Of a stretch of DNA of 64,000 bases, positions 47,459 to 56,952 are shown piece after piece. Every line of letters begins with the position of its first letter. The first letter of the stretch is position 1. The notes under the pieces were generated by a model. It did no database searches. It worked only from the letters and a program-made list of their open reading frames with translations, and was not told the DNA's origin. The translations under genes were made by a program, and so were the position numbers. Origin of the DNA: CAWEFA01 sp963851385 (GTDB lineage Bacteria; Bacteroidota; Bacteroidia; Bacteroidales; DTGW01); contig CAWKPE010000031.1 of NCBI GenBank assembly GCA_963851385.1, positions 1 to 64,000 on the forward strand, in the 5' to 3' direction.

Positions 47459-49009
47459 TTAAATCTTCTCCAGCATTTTCCTCATATTAACTTTTTCTCC
47501 AATAGCTTTCGATAAACTTGATATCTGAACACGTTCCTGGTTCATTGTATCACGGTTGCGAATGGTAACGGTATTATCTTTCAAAGTCTGATGATCAATG
47601 GTGATACAATATGGCGTTCCAATTGCATCCTGTCGTCGGTAACGGCGACCAATGGTATCTTTTTCTTCATATTGACAATTGAAATCAAATTTTAATTCAT
47701 CCATAATCTTTCTTGCTACTTCCGGAAGTCCGTCTTTTTTTAACAATGGCAAAACAGCCAGTTTAACAGGTGCAAGAGCATGGGGAATTTTCATCACTAC
47801 TCTTAATTCTTCTTTGCCATCAGCTGACGGAGCCATTTCTTCAGTGTATCCGTTTGCTATAATTGACAAAAATGTCCTGTCTAATCCGATAGAGGTTTCG
47901 ACTACATATGGAACATAACTTTGGTTTAATTCAGTATCGAAATAGTTAATTTTTTACCTGAAAATTTAGCATGATTATTCAAATCAAAATCGGTTCTTGA
48001 ATGAATTCCTTCAATTTCCTTAAAACCAAATGGAAACTGAAATTCTATGTCGTATGCAGCATTGGCGTAATGTGCCAGTTTATCATGTTTGTGGAATCTG
48101 TACTTTTCATCACCCAAACCTAGTGCTTTATGCCATCGCATGCGTTTTTCTTTCCAGATATCAAACCATTCCAATTCCGTGCCTGGTGCTACAAAAAATT
48201 GCATTTCCATTTGTTCAAATTCGCGCATGCGGAAAATAAACTGTCGGGCCACTATTTCATTTCGAAATGCTTTACCGATTTGGGCAATACCAAACGGAAT
48301 TTTCATACGCCCTGATTTTTGAACGTTAAGAAAATTAACAAAAATTCCCTGCGCAGTTTCAGGACGAAGATAAATAACATTGGCTTCATCGCTTACTGAA
48401 CCAATTTTGGTTTCAAACATAAGATTGAATTGACGGACTTCGGTCCAATTTTTTGTGCCGCTGATTGGACATGCAATGCCACAATCAATAATTATTTTTC
48501 GAAGTCCTTCTAAATCGTTATTATTTAAAGCAATCATGATATCTACTTACTAAATCAGTTAATTGACCCTGATATCTTTTGGTTTGTGGGTTTGTATTTA
48601 TAAACTTAATTTCATCAAAATTTTCTGCAAATTTTTTCCTTCCCTTTTCAATTTCCTTGTCCATTTTCTTTTGGATGGTCTGCATATGTTCTTCAATAAG
48701 CACATCTGCACGATAACGCTTTTTTGAATCTTTATTGTCAATCAGAGGGTCGTTAAAAGCTCCTACATGGCCCGATGCTTCCCACGTACGTGGATGCATA
48801 AAAATAGCCGCATCTATACCAACAATATTTTCATTAAGCAGAACCATCGAATCCCACCAGTATTTCTTGATGTTATTTTTCAGTTCAACGCCATATTGTC
48901 CATAATCATAAACGGCACTTAAACCATCGTATATTTCGCTGGATGGGAAAATAAAACCATATTCTTTACAATGTCCTATAAGTTTTTTAAATAATTCTTC
49001 CTGGGTCAT
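47459..49009 (-). pseudogene. glyQS: glycyl-tRNA synthetase, reading frame broken twice
   Basis: Three consecutive minus frames make one alpha2-type glycine-tRNA ligase of about 516 residues. N-terminal part (49009-48521): FKKLIGHCKEYGFIFPSSEIYDGLSAVYDYGQYGVELKNNIK. Middle (48537-47926): CPISGTKNW, NVIYLRPETAQGIFVNF and the motif 2 FRNEI. C-terminal (47935-47459): ETSIGLDRTFLSIIANGYTEE and the anticodon-binding domain. The joins near 48544 and 47938 each need one extra T. Loss of this enzyme would be lethal unless another copy exists, so base-call errors are the likelier cause. It charges tRNA-Gly. Confidence 0.9.
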
Positions 49010-49221
49010 AAAAACATCTTTAATTAAATATATTCTTCATTATTCCTTTATTTTGAAAAAGAAAATGAAGAGTGTCTCAATTGGACAAAAATAATGAAAA
49101 TATCGGGTTTTAGAATTCATGGGTGAAAACGCATTTGTTGTACCTGTATTTATTCAAAATATTTATTTCACTTTAGTTTTGGTTTATGTCACCCATCGAC
49201 AAACTGCTAATGAATTTAAAA

Positions 49222-49345
49222 TATGTCATTTCTTTTTTAAATTGTAAATTTTATCTTTGAAGTTTCAGGATGACTTTGCATCTGGGTTATATTGAGGTTG
49301 TCGAAATATGAATCGTAATTTAAAAGTTTTAATTAAACGATATTG
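49222..49345 (-). repeat. decayed third copy of the 123-bp palindromic element
   Basis: Compared with the copy at 57993-58115, this stretch keeps ATGTCATTT at its start, TCAGGATGAC at the matching offset, then TTGAGGTTGTCGAAATATGA and the terminal AATTAAACGATATTG, all at nearly the same spacing and with the same total length (124 versus 123 bp). Identity by eye is moderate. Otherwise the 416-bp gap 49010-49425 shows a TATATTTG at 49393-49400 that may be the -7 box of the next gene. Confidence 0.55.
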
Positions 49346-49425
49346 ATATTTATATCATTTTTTGTAAAGCATATAAAATTGTTAATTTTAATTATATTTG
49401 CTAATGTTCAGGTTAAGCGGTTTTT

Positions 49426-50295
49426 ATGGAACGCAAGAAAATTACTGTTAAGCATTATCTTAACTTAAGAGCCAAGGATAAGATATTTCAGAAGGAAAAC
49501 TATTTTCCTTTGTATATCCAGATTATTGTCAATGGTAAAAAGGCTCAGATAAAAAGCCGTATACATGAGTTTCTTAAAATTTACAGAAGCGATATTGAAC
49601 GAATTACTCAAAACAACTCGGAATTTTATAACCTGATCCTTGATGGATATTTTTCTGAAAAACTACTTGAATCTATTGAAAAAAGAAATTTATTTCCATT
49701 AGCTCAATTGCTGCAAGATGAAATCTCGGTCTTAAAAAGAATAATTGTTCATCTCAGGCCTTTTGATAATGAACAATTCACACTATTCAATTTTGGATGG
49801 GAGTACCAGGTTCACACTACGGAGATTACTAAAATTTTTGACAATCACATAAAAAATGCTTACCAGGCAGAACTGAAAGATATATTTCTGAAAACGATTG
49901 ATCAGGATGATAACCGGGAAGTTTTTAAAACGGCTAATTATTTTATTAATTATATTAACTGGAACAATCCTTTTAGCAACATATATGAAGAAACGATGGA
50001 AATCATGCAAAAGCAACTCAGGCTTATTGAAAACCTGTTGTCGAATGAATTGCTTATTTCTATCAAAGCTTACCTGGCTTACCTTTCCAAAGTAAATATA
50101 GTAAATCGTTTATTTGAAAGGCGTCAGGAAGGCAGAATCACAACCCTTTCTTATCTTGACTGGCAAACTGATATTAAACAATTTGTTTATAATGAATTTG
50201 TTCCTCTTTATGGCGAACAAAAATCATTAGAATATCAAATTAGCCTTGATAATATTCTTCAAAAAGCAATAAAATTTCAAAATCAGGCTCAATAA
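49426..50295 (+). CDS. hypothetical protein with Arm-domain-like N-terminus
   Basis: 289 residues, not recognised as a whole. The first 50 residues (KKITVKHYLNLRAKDKIFQKENYFPLYIQIIVNGKKAQIKSRI) resemble the Arm DNA-binding domain of Bacteroidota tyrosine recombinases, but no catalytic recombinase domain follows. The rest is predicted helical, with several leucine-rich helices. It is flanked by a decayed and an intact copy of the 123-bp element. It might be a DNA-binding protein, with low certainty. Confidence 0.6.
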   Translation: MERKKITVKHYLNLRAKDKIFQKENYFPLYIQIIVNGKKAQIKSRIHEFLKIYRSDIERITQNNSEFYNLILDGYFSEKLLESIEKRNLFPLAQLLQDEISVLKRIIVHLRPFDNEQFTLFNFGWEYQVHTTEITKIFDNHIKNAYQAELKDIFLKTIDQDDNREVFKTANYFINYINWNNPFSNIYEETMEIMQKQLRLIENLLSNELLISIKAYLAYLSKVNIVNRLFERRQEGRITTLSYLDWQTDIKQFVYNEFVPLYGEQKSLEYQISLDNILQKAIKFQNQAQ

Positions 50296-50328
50296 AAAAG
50301 GGCAAGATTAATCTTACCAATTGTGTAT

Positions 50329-50451
50329 CAATGTTGTTTAGTTAAGCAGTTTTATATCATTGGTCATACTTCGACAAGCTCAGTATGACATCATTTTATT
50401 GTCACCCTGAGCTTGTCGAAGGGTGTTTCGGTCCTTAATTAAACGACATTG
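50329..50451 (+). repeat. 123-bp palindromic MITE/REP-like element, copy 1
   Basis: The ends are inverted repeats: CAATGTTGTTTAGTTAAG on the left, CTTAATTAAACGACATTG on the right. Inside lie two hairpins, GTCATACT...AGTATGAC and CACCCT...AGGGTG, whose inner arms CTTCGACAAGCTCAG and CTGAGCTTGTCGAAG are exact reverse complements, so the whole element can fold on itself. It is flanked by an exact 10-bp direct repeat AATTGTGTAT (50319-50328 and 50452-50461), indicating insertion with target duplication. It is non-coding. Confidence 0.92.
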
Positions 50452-50558
50452 AATTGTGTATGTCAATTTCCTGTTTTTTACTACGCAAATTTGTTCATTT
50501 TGTATTCATTAGTCGCTAATTCTTCTTAAATTTAATAAAGAATTTCTCGATTGAAAAA

Positions 50559-53177
50559 ATGCAAAATAAAATAAAATTGTTAATTGTAGAAGATGATCTT
50601 AACCAATCATTTTTAATCGCGGAATCGCTGGATAAGGATCAGTTTGAAATTTCAAATATCCAGGACGGATTAGAAGCTTTGGATGCTTTACTTTCCGGTT
50701 CAATTAATCCGGATTTAGTTATGCTGGACTATCATTTGCCTAATATCGACGGGTTAATGATAATGAATAAATTAAAAGAACAGGACAAGAAATATAATAT
50801 AATATTTTTAACAGCCGATTATTCCATAGAAACTGCAATAAAATCAATTAATGCAGGTGCACTTGAATTTATTCCTAAAGATGGAAGGTTTGTGAACAAT
50901 ATACCAGCTGTAGTTGATAAAGCTTACCAGACAATTTCAGACAAGGCAGAACGTAAGAAATTTGAACTTGCGCTCAGGGAAAGTGAGGATCGTTTTAAAA
51001 TAGTAATGGAGGCCAGCAAAGATGGTATTTTTGAATGGAATAATTCTGACGGTTCAATTCATATTAGTCCAAATAATGCTCACATGCTGCAATATGAAGT
51101 GGATGAATATCCTTCAACATATGAAGGTTTTTTTGAATTAATTCATCCCGATGACAAAGACCAACTAATGCAAAAGTTTACGGAACATCATTTGAATAAA
51201 ACTTCGCATTATGAAGTTGAAATCAGGATGAGAGCAAAAGACGGTTCATACAAATGGGTTCTTGAACGGGGAATTATTGCCGGATTAGACAAGAATGGAA
51301 ATCCTTTACGGGTGATAGGAACCCAATCAGATATTTCAGAACGAAAAGCAGCTGAAGAAAAACTTATTGAAGCTAATACAAGGCTTACTACACTAATTGG
51401 AAATTTACCAGGTATTGTCTATCGTTGCAAGGACATTAATTTTTGTAATAAAGAATTCTTAGGTGGACGAGTGGAAGAAATAACGGGGTTTACAACTGAT
51501 GAACTTATTTCAGAAAAGGATGGGTTATTTATTAATGTAATTTATCCTGAAGACAGAAATTGTATCCAGGAAAAAGTCAATATGGCTTTTCAAAATCATT
51601 CTGACTTTGAAATTTATTATAGAATAATAACTAAAAGTGGTGAAATACGGTGGATATGGGATCATGGTATACCTGTTACAAGTGCAGATGGGAATATTAT
51701 TGCTATTGAAGGTTACTTAGCAGACATTACTGAAATGCGTGCCAGCGAAGAAGCTCTTAAACAATCTGAAGAAGAAAAAAACATTATCCTTGACAATAGT
51801 CTCCAGGCATTTATTTTAATAGATCCCGAAGGCAAAATAATTGCTTTTAATAAAGCAGCAAACCATCGTATAATTCTTACTACCGGTATGTCAATAAAAA
51901 AAGGAATTTATTTATTTGATTGTGTTACTTCAACGGAAAAAGAACTTATTTCAGGATATTTTAATAAAGTATTAAATGGCGAACCAATGTATTGGGAGCA
52001 GTCGTACGATATGAGAGGCGAGATTTCTTGGTTTGAAAATATTATGGTTCCTATACTAATTTCTCGAGGTAATATTAAATTTGTTTGTTATACATCATCA
52101 GATATTACTGATCGGAAAATTGCTGAAGAAAAAATTAGATATTCCGAGAATCTTTATAATTCGACAATTAATTCGCTTAACGATTTACTGTTTGTAGTTG
52201 ACAAGAATCTTAATATTTTGTTAGTTAATGAAGCATTAGTAAGGTTTAATCACCAGAATAATTATGAAGAAAAAATTTCGGGTAAAAATCTTTTAGATAT
52301 TTATCCAATTTTCAATCAGCAAACGAAAGAACAGTACTTTGATGTTTTCAATATAGGTAAGGAATTTATAAGGGAAAATAGTATCAATTTTGGTGACAGA
52401 ATTATTTTTGTCGAGATTAAGATGACGCCGATATTTCAAATGAACGAAGTAGCAAGGGTTGTAACCGTTATGCGCGATATTACTGAAAGAAAGAATTTCG
52501 AGAAGCGCATTATGAATGCAATAATTGAGACAGAAGAACGGGAGCGAAAGAGATTCTCAGAAGATTTGCACGACGAATTAGGATCTTTACTTTCTACCAT
52601 TAAAATTTATATCAATACCTTATACGGAGAAGATATGCCAATTGAACGACGAGCGCATTTAATTGATTTTACAAATCAACTAATCAATCAGGCTATTGAA
52701 AACTCTAAGGAAATTGCCAATAACCTAAGTCCGAATATTATTAAACGTTTTGGATTAATATCTGCTATTCAATCCTTAAGTGAGAAAATACAGGCATCTT
52801 CAGGATTAATTGTCAATTTTGATGCATCGGCATATAATCATGTCTTAAAGCCTGATGAAGAAATTTCTGTTTATCGAATAATTTCTGAACTCGTGAATAA
52901 TACATTGAAACACGCGGGAGCAAAGCATATTAACATTGTTTTTTCAAATTCAGACACGAAGCTAAGTATTGATTATTCCGATGATGGTAAGGGGTTCAAT
53001 TTTGAACAAACAATTTATAAAAGTCATAAAGGTTTGGGATTGCAAAACATTACAAGCCGGATTAATTCACTGGGAGGGAGTTATAACGTCGAAAATTCAG
53101 AACCCAAAGGTTTTGCGATGCATATAGAATTATTAATTGCTGCTTCAGTATTTCAAAATCTTACAAAAGCTCAATAG
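50559..53177 (+). CDS. hybrid sensor: receiver, multiple PAS, HisKA_3 histidine kinase
   Basis: 872 residues. Receiver domain at 1-120 with Asp57, Thr85 and Lys107. PAS domains follow at about 140-265 and 275-390 (both PAS_3-like, with FELIHPDD and VIYPEDR), then about 400-520 and 535-650, and then ETEERERKRFSEDLHDELGSLLSTIKI, a HisKA_3 box with phospho-acceptor His671, and an ATPase domain (ELVNNTLKHAGAKHI...DDGKGFN...GLGLQNITSRINSLGG). No membrane segment, so it is cytoplasmic. An N-terminal receiver suggests it is itself controlled by another kinase. No LuxR-type regulator is adjacent. Confidence 0.92.
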   Translation: MQNKIKLLIVEDDLNQSFLIAESLDKDQFEISNIQDGLEALDALLSGSINPDLVMLDYHLPNIDGLMIMNKLKEQDKKYNIIFLTADYSIETAIKSINAGALEFIPKDGRFVNNIPAVVDKAYQTISDKAERKKFELALRESEDRFKIVMEASKDGIFEWNNSDGSIHISPNNAHMLQYEVDEYPSTYEGFFELIHPDDKDQLMQKFTEHHLNKTSHYEVEIRMRAKDGSYKWVLERGIIAGLDKNGNPLRVIGTQSDISERKAAEEKLIEANTRLTTLIGNLPGIVYRCKDINFCNKEFLGGRVEEITGFTTDELISEKDGLFINVIYPEDRNCIQEKVNMAFQNHSDFEIYYRIITKSGEIRWIWDHGIPVTSADGNIIAIEGYLADITEMRASEEALKQSEEEKNIILDNSLQAFILIDPEGKIIAFNKAANHRIILTTGMSIKKGIYLFDCVTSTEKELISGYFNKVLNGEPMYWEQSYDMRGEISWFENIMVPILISRGNIKFVCYTSSDITDRKIAEEKIRYSENLYNSTINSLNDLLFVVDKNLNILLVNEALVRFNHQNNYEEKISGKNLLDIYPIFNQQTKEQYFDVFNIGKEFIRENSINFGDRIIFVEIKMTPIFQMNEVARVVTVMRDITERKNFEKRIMNAIIETEERERKRFSEDLHDELGSLLSTIKIYINTLYGEDMPIERRAHLIDFTNQLINQAIENSKEIANNLSPNIIKRFGLISAIQSLSEKIQASSGLIVNFDASAYNHVLKPDEEISVYRIISELVNNTLKHAGAKHINIVFSNSDTKLSIDYSDDGKGFNFEQTIYKSHKGLGLQNITSRINSLGGSYNVENSEPKGFAMHIELLIAASVFQNLTKAQ

Positions 53178-53194
53178 AATTTGAAGCAAGAACA

Positions 53195-53596
53195 TTAAAT
53201 TTTGTAGAAGTTAAAAGGTATTTTAACTGACTCAGATAAATCCATACCATCATCATACATCTGTTCATCATTTTCATCGTAATACCAATCTATGCAGATT
53301 TCAACATCAAGCTGTTGAATCTTAGCAAGAATTTCCAGGATTTGCAATAGCATTTTTGAAGATGACGAATTAAAATAGGTCAGCCGGAATTCAACATTTA
53401 TATTAGTGATGTTGTACTTTGTATCGGTATGAGTGTGTAAATTCTGATCAAGCTCTCTAAGCCATTCAATGGCAGGTTCATAAAATTTAAAAACATCTTC
53501 GGGCCTTGAAACGCCTTTAAATATGAATTTTCTGGTACTGAGATCAAAAGATATTTCAGGAGTAAACTCTGTTTCTTCGATTAAGAATTTATTCAT
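53195..53596 (-). CDS. SiaC-family regulatory phosphoprotein (DUF1987)
   Basis: 133 residues. The family pattern is TPEISFDLSTRKFIFKGVSRPEDVFKFYEPAIEWLREL...VEFRLTYFNSSSSKMLLQILEILAKI...IDWYYDENDEQMYDDG. In Pseudomonas aeruginosa SiaC is phosphorylated by the SiaB kinase and, when unphosphorylated, activates the diguanylate cyclase SiaD. The likely acceptor region here is NSSSS at residues 76-80, with serine where the Pseudomonas protein has threonine (recalled, not checked). It overlaps the siaB-like gene by 4 bases. Confidence 0.85.
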   Translation of the reverse strand: MNKFLIEETEFTPEISFDLSTRKFIFKGVSRPEDVFKFYEPAIEWLRELDQNLHTHTDTKYNITNINVEFRLTYFNSSSSKMLLQILEILAKIQQLDVEICIDWYYDENDEQMYDDGMDLSESVKIPFNFYKI

Positions 53597-54129
53597 GGTT
53601 CTGAATTTAATGAGTTGTTAGAAATTAATATTTTACATGAATAATATGAATACCTCTCATTTATTGGATCAAATGAATAATCTATTTTCTCACCTGTTAC
53701 TTTGGCCATTTCAATAAAACCTAATCCTGCTCCTCCTTTAGCTGAAAATTGCCCGTTTGTTAATGTATTTCTGAATAATTGCCTTAATCCTTCCTTATCA
53801 AGATGGTTAATAGTATTTATATGTTTTATAAGCCTTTCAACATCATTATTGAGAATGGGATTGCTGGTTAATAAAATGTAATTGCAATCTATTTTCTCTA
53901 ATTGAAACTTAGGATAATATGTAGGAAAGAGAGAAACTTCCTTGTCAAAATATTCGCTATACTTGAAAACATTTTCCAAAGCTTCTATCATTACAGAAAG
54001 TATCTTCTTATAATGCACAATTGAAATGCCTCTCGATTCGGTTTCATCTTTCAAACTGTTGAGAAGATGTCCAATAATTTCGAAATTAAATAAACCCTGG
54101 TAACTTAATATCACTTCCCGCTCAGGCAT
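53593..54129 (-). CDS. SiaB-family protein kinase (DUF6272)
   Basis: 178 residues. It starts REVILSYQGLFNFEIIGHLLNSLKDE; the GHKL-type core includes IEALENVFKYSEYFD (N-box-like) and FSAKGGAGLGFIEMAKVTGEKIDYSF (G-box-like). It probably phosphorylates the SiaC-like protein encoded immediately downstream (4-base overlap). The PP2C phosphatase SiaA and the cyclase SiaD that complete the Pseudomonas system are not in this window. Confidence 0.82.
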   Translation of the reverse strand: MPEREVILSYQGLFNFEIIGHLLNSLKDETESRGISIVHYKKILSVMIEALENVFKYSEYFDKEVSLFPTYYPKFQLEKIDCNYILLTSNPILNNDVERLIKHINTINHLDKEGLRQLFRNTLTNGQFSAKGGAGLGFIEMAKVTGEKIDYSFDPINERYSYYSCKILISNNSLNSEP

Positions 54130-54193
54130 TAATGCTTGTGTAATATTTAATTAGTCAAAATAATAAATTTTACTATATATTGTTCTTACAAAA

Positions 54194-54688
54194 TTAAACA
54201 ATTTCATTAACTGAATTTATTTCAAATAAATAACCTGCATCTTCTTTTAAGTTCTTATTAAATGAAGCACTTACAGCTAATTTATCACAGTTCTCGTTTT
54301 CTTTATTATCAGCGTGACCTTTTATCCAAATAAATTTAATATTGTGTTTACGATAAATTTTTAAAAAGCGTATCCAAAGATCAACATTTTTTTTCTTTTT
54401 AAATCTTTCTTTTTCCCACTTGAACAACCATCCTTTTTGAATAGCATCAGATATATATTTTGAATCGGTATAAACAGTAACTAGCGAATTCTCATGTTTA
54501 AGCGATTCAAGTCCTGTAATAACGGCCATAAGTTCCATTCGGTTATTAGTTGTCAGGGCATAACCTTCAGATAGTTCTTTACGATAAGTTCCTGAAATGA
54601 GTATTACGCCATAGCCACCTGGACCAGGATTACCGCGTGCAGAACCATCAGTATAAATTATTACGTCAAAAGATTTTTTATTATCCAC
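54194..54688 (-). CDS. rnhA: ribonuclease HI
   Basis: 164 residues. The four acidic catalytic residues are visible: Asp14 in YTDGSARGNPGPGGYG, Glu52 in NRMELMAV, Asp75 in YTDSKYI and Asp135 in the late NENCDKLA segment, with His125 in KGHAD. The KGWLFKWEKERFKKKKNVDLW basic handle for hybrid binding is present. It cuts RNA in RNA-DNA hybrids. It is on the same strand as the RNase HII gene 112 bases upstream. Confidence 0.93.
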   Translation of the reverse strand: MDNKKSFDVIIYTDGSARGNPGPGGYGVILISGTYRKELSEGYALTTNNRMELMAVITGLESLKHENSLVTVYTDSKYISDAIQKGWLFKWEKERFKKKKNVDLWIRFLKIYRKHNIKFIWIKGHADNKENENCDKLAVSASFNKNLKEDAGYLFEINSVNEIV

Positions 54689-54800
54689 TAAAGCTAATTT
54701 GCGGCTAATTTAGCACTTTCTTTCATTTTTCGAGTAATCGGATTTAGCAAGTTAACAATAGACAGGATGGTATATTTTGAATACGATTTGAATTATCAAG

Positions 54801-55406
54801 TTAAAATTGAAATTTTAATTGTGAATAATTTGAATTAAATGTTTTGCGATGATGTATGCAAAGTCCATTTTCTAAAATTGCTTTCCTATGCTCGAGTGTC
54901 GGATAACCCTTATTCTTGTCCCATTTATAAATCGGGAAATCATAATGTATTTTTTTCATGAATTCATCCCTATAGGTCTTGGCTAAAATAGAAGCTGCAG
55001 CAATTGATGCATATAAGCTATCTCCCTTAATTATACAAGTATGCGGGATATTGCGAAAACTTTTGAATCGATTACCATCTATTATAATGTATTCCGGTAC
55101 AATTGTCAGCTTTTCCAGTGCCCTATGCATTGCAAGTATTGACGCATTTAAAATATTAATTTTATCAATTTCTTCATTTGTACACATTGCTACAGCTAAA
55201 GCCAATGCGGATTTTTCAATATCAACTCTTAATTTTTCGCGATTATCTGGGCTTACTTTTTTCGAATCGTTCAATAATGGATGATTATAACCCTTTGGCA
55301 AAATTACTGCAGCAGCAAAAACCGGTCCTGCTAAACAACCTCTGCCTGCTTCATCACATCCGGCTTCTAGAACATTTTTTTTATAATACTGATTTAATTT
55401 CTGCAT
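54801..55406 (-). CDS. rnhB: ribonuclease HII
   Basis: 201 residues with the signature GCDEAGRGCLAGPVFAAAVIL (catalytic Asp18 and Glu19), LLNDSKKVS, ILAMHRAL, IIIDGNRF and IKGDSLYASIAAASILAKTYRD. RNase HII removes ribonucleotides misincorporated in DNA. The neighbouring rnhA on the same strand gives a pair of RNase H types side by side, suggesting shared expression. Full length, start codon clear. Confidence 0.93.
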   Translation of the reverse strand: MQKLNQYYKKNVLEAGCDEAGRGCLAGPVFAAAVILPKGYNHPLLNDSKKVSPDNREKLRVDIEKSALALAVAMCTNEEIDKINILNASILAMHRALEKLTIVPEYIIIDGNRFKSFRNIPHTCIIKGDSLYASIAAASILAKTYRDEFMKKIHYDFPIYKWDKNKGYPTLEHRKAILENGLCIHHRKTFNSNYSQLKFQF

Positions 55407-55479
55407 GAAATTATAAATTCTATTTCTTTTATAGAATATTCTTTAGTTTTGTTGAAGTAAAATTAAGATTTTTGTACAC

Positions 55480-56882
55480 TTGAGAAGGAAATTCTTATTA
55501 AACTTATTTTTTCTAATAGCCATTAACCTGCTAATAAAGCCATTTTATTTATTCGGCGTTGAGGTTGCTGTTCAGAATAGGGTAGGAAATTCGGAGTATG
55601 GAATCTATTTTACATTATTCAGTTTTTCTTTATTATTTAACATTTTTCTCGATTTAGGTATTAATAATTTCAATAATCGTGAGATTGCAAAAAATAAAAT
55701 TTTACTACAGAAATATTTTTCCAATATTCTTGGAATAAAAATATTGCTTGGTTTCGTATATTTTATTGTGTGTTTTATTGCAGGTAAAATTTGGCATTAT
55801 AGCCCACGTTATTTTTCTATTTTATATATTCTTGTTTTTAACCAGTTTTTGTCCTGGTTCGTTCTTTATTTGCGTTCAAATGTAAACGGTTTGTTGCTTT
55901 TTATAAGTGACAGTATTTTATCTGTATTGGATAAAGTTATTATGATTGTTATTTGCAGTATTCTTTTGTGGAACTCTGATTTTAGAAATGATTTCAGGAT
56001 TGAATGGTTTATATATGCGCAAACAGTTTCATATTTGATTACTGCTGTTGTTGCTTTGTTATATTGTTATTCAAAATACTTCTTTTGCAATACATTTTGA
56101 TTACCGTTATTTTATTCATATTATTAAAAGAAGTCTTGCTTTTTCATTATTGGTCTTACTTATGCAAATTTATAGCAGGCTTGAACCAATTTTGCTGGAA
56201 AAACTTATTCCGGATGGAGAAATTCAGGCAGGTTTATATGCCCAGGCATATAGGATGATAGATGCATTATCTTAATTTTTTATATCTTTTTACAATCTTA
56301 TTGTTACCGCTTTTTTCAAGAATTTTAAGTAAAAAAGAAGATATAAATCCTTTGGTAAAACTGGGAAGTAAAATGATGTTTGTTCCTACTATATTGCTAG
56401 TTTCAGTTTGCGTGATTTATAATAATGAAATTATGACATTATTGTACCATAATGAAAGCAGCGCAAACATATTGAGAGTTGTTATTATGGGATTAATTGG
56501 CTTTACTTCAACATTGGTTTTTGGTACTCTTTTAACTGCCAATAATAATTTGAAATATTTAAATATTAGTTGCAGCAGCTTCAATTGTATATAAATTTAA
56601 GTCTCAACCTGGTGCTTATTCCTCATTTTAAGGCAGTTGGTGCAGCATGGTCAAGTTTCATTACTCAGAGTATTAGCGGACTAATCCAGGCTATCGTGGC
56701 ATATAAAATATTAAATTTAAAATTTCAGCGTTCGAATCATATTTATGTTTGTTGCTTGGGCAATTATTCTTACCGCAATTGGATTATCGACAAAATATTT
56801 TCTCCCATGGAAAATTGGGGTGATTGCTTTAATTTTAGCAGGAAGTTATATCGGCCATTTTAATGGGGTTATTGAATATTAA
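55480..56882 (+). pseudogene. decayed polysaccharide flippase with several frameshifts
   Basis: Fragments in three frames line up as one MOP-superfamily flippase of about 465 residues: KPFYLFGVEVAVQNRVGNSEYGIYFTLFSFSLLFNIFLDLGINNFNNREIA (55480 frame), RLEPILLEKLIPDGEIQAGLYAQAYRMIDAL, FLYLFTILLLPLFSRILSKKEDINPLVKLG, NLSLNLVLIPHFKAVGAAWSSFITQSISGLIQAIVAYKIL, and FVAWAIILTAIGLSTKYFLPWKIG ending at 56882. At least four, probably five, single-base shifts are needed (near 56075, 56272, 56575-56595 and 56735). That many breaks in one gene suits real decay better than error, although nearby glyQS shows the same type of damage. A different, intact flippase is at 20680. Confidence 0.82.
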
Positions 56883-56952
56883 AGATTTATATAGTATTGC
56901 AGTTGCAAGAAGTGAGACAGATTAAAAATAGCAATTCAGCAACTTAAATTAT

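Noticed and set aside
47926..48560. Intein or intron splitting glycyl-tRNA synthetase
   Set aside because: The frames overlap or adjoin with no extra sequence between them; only single-base shifts are needed.
49426..50295. Tyrosine recombinase/integrase
   Set aside because: Only the N-terminal 50 residues resemble an Arm domain; no core-binding or R..H..R..Y catalytic domain follows.
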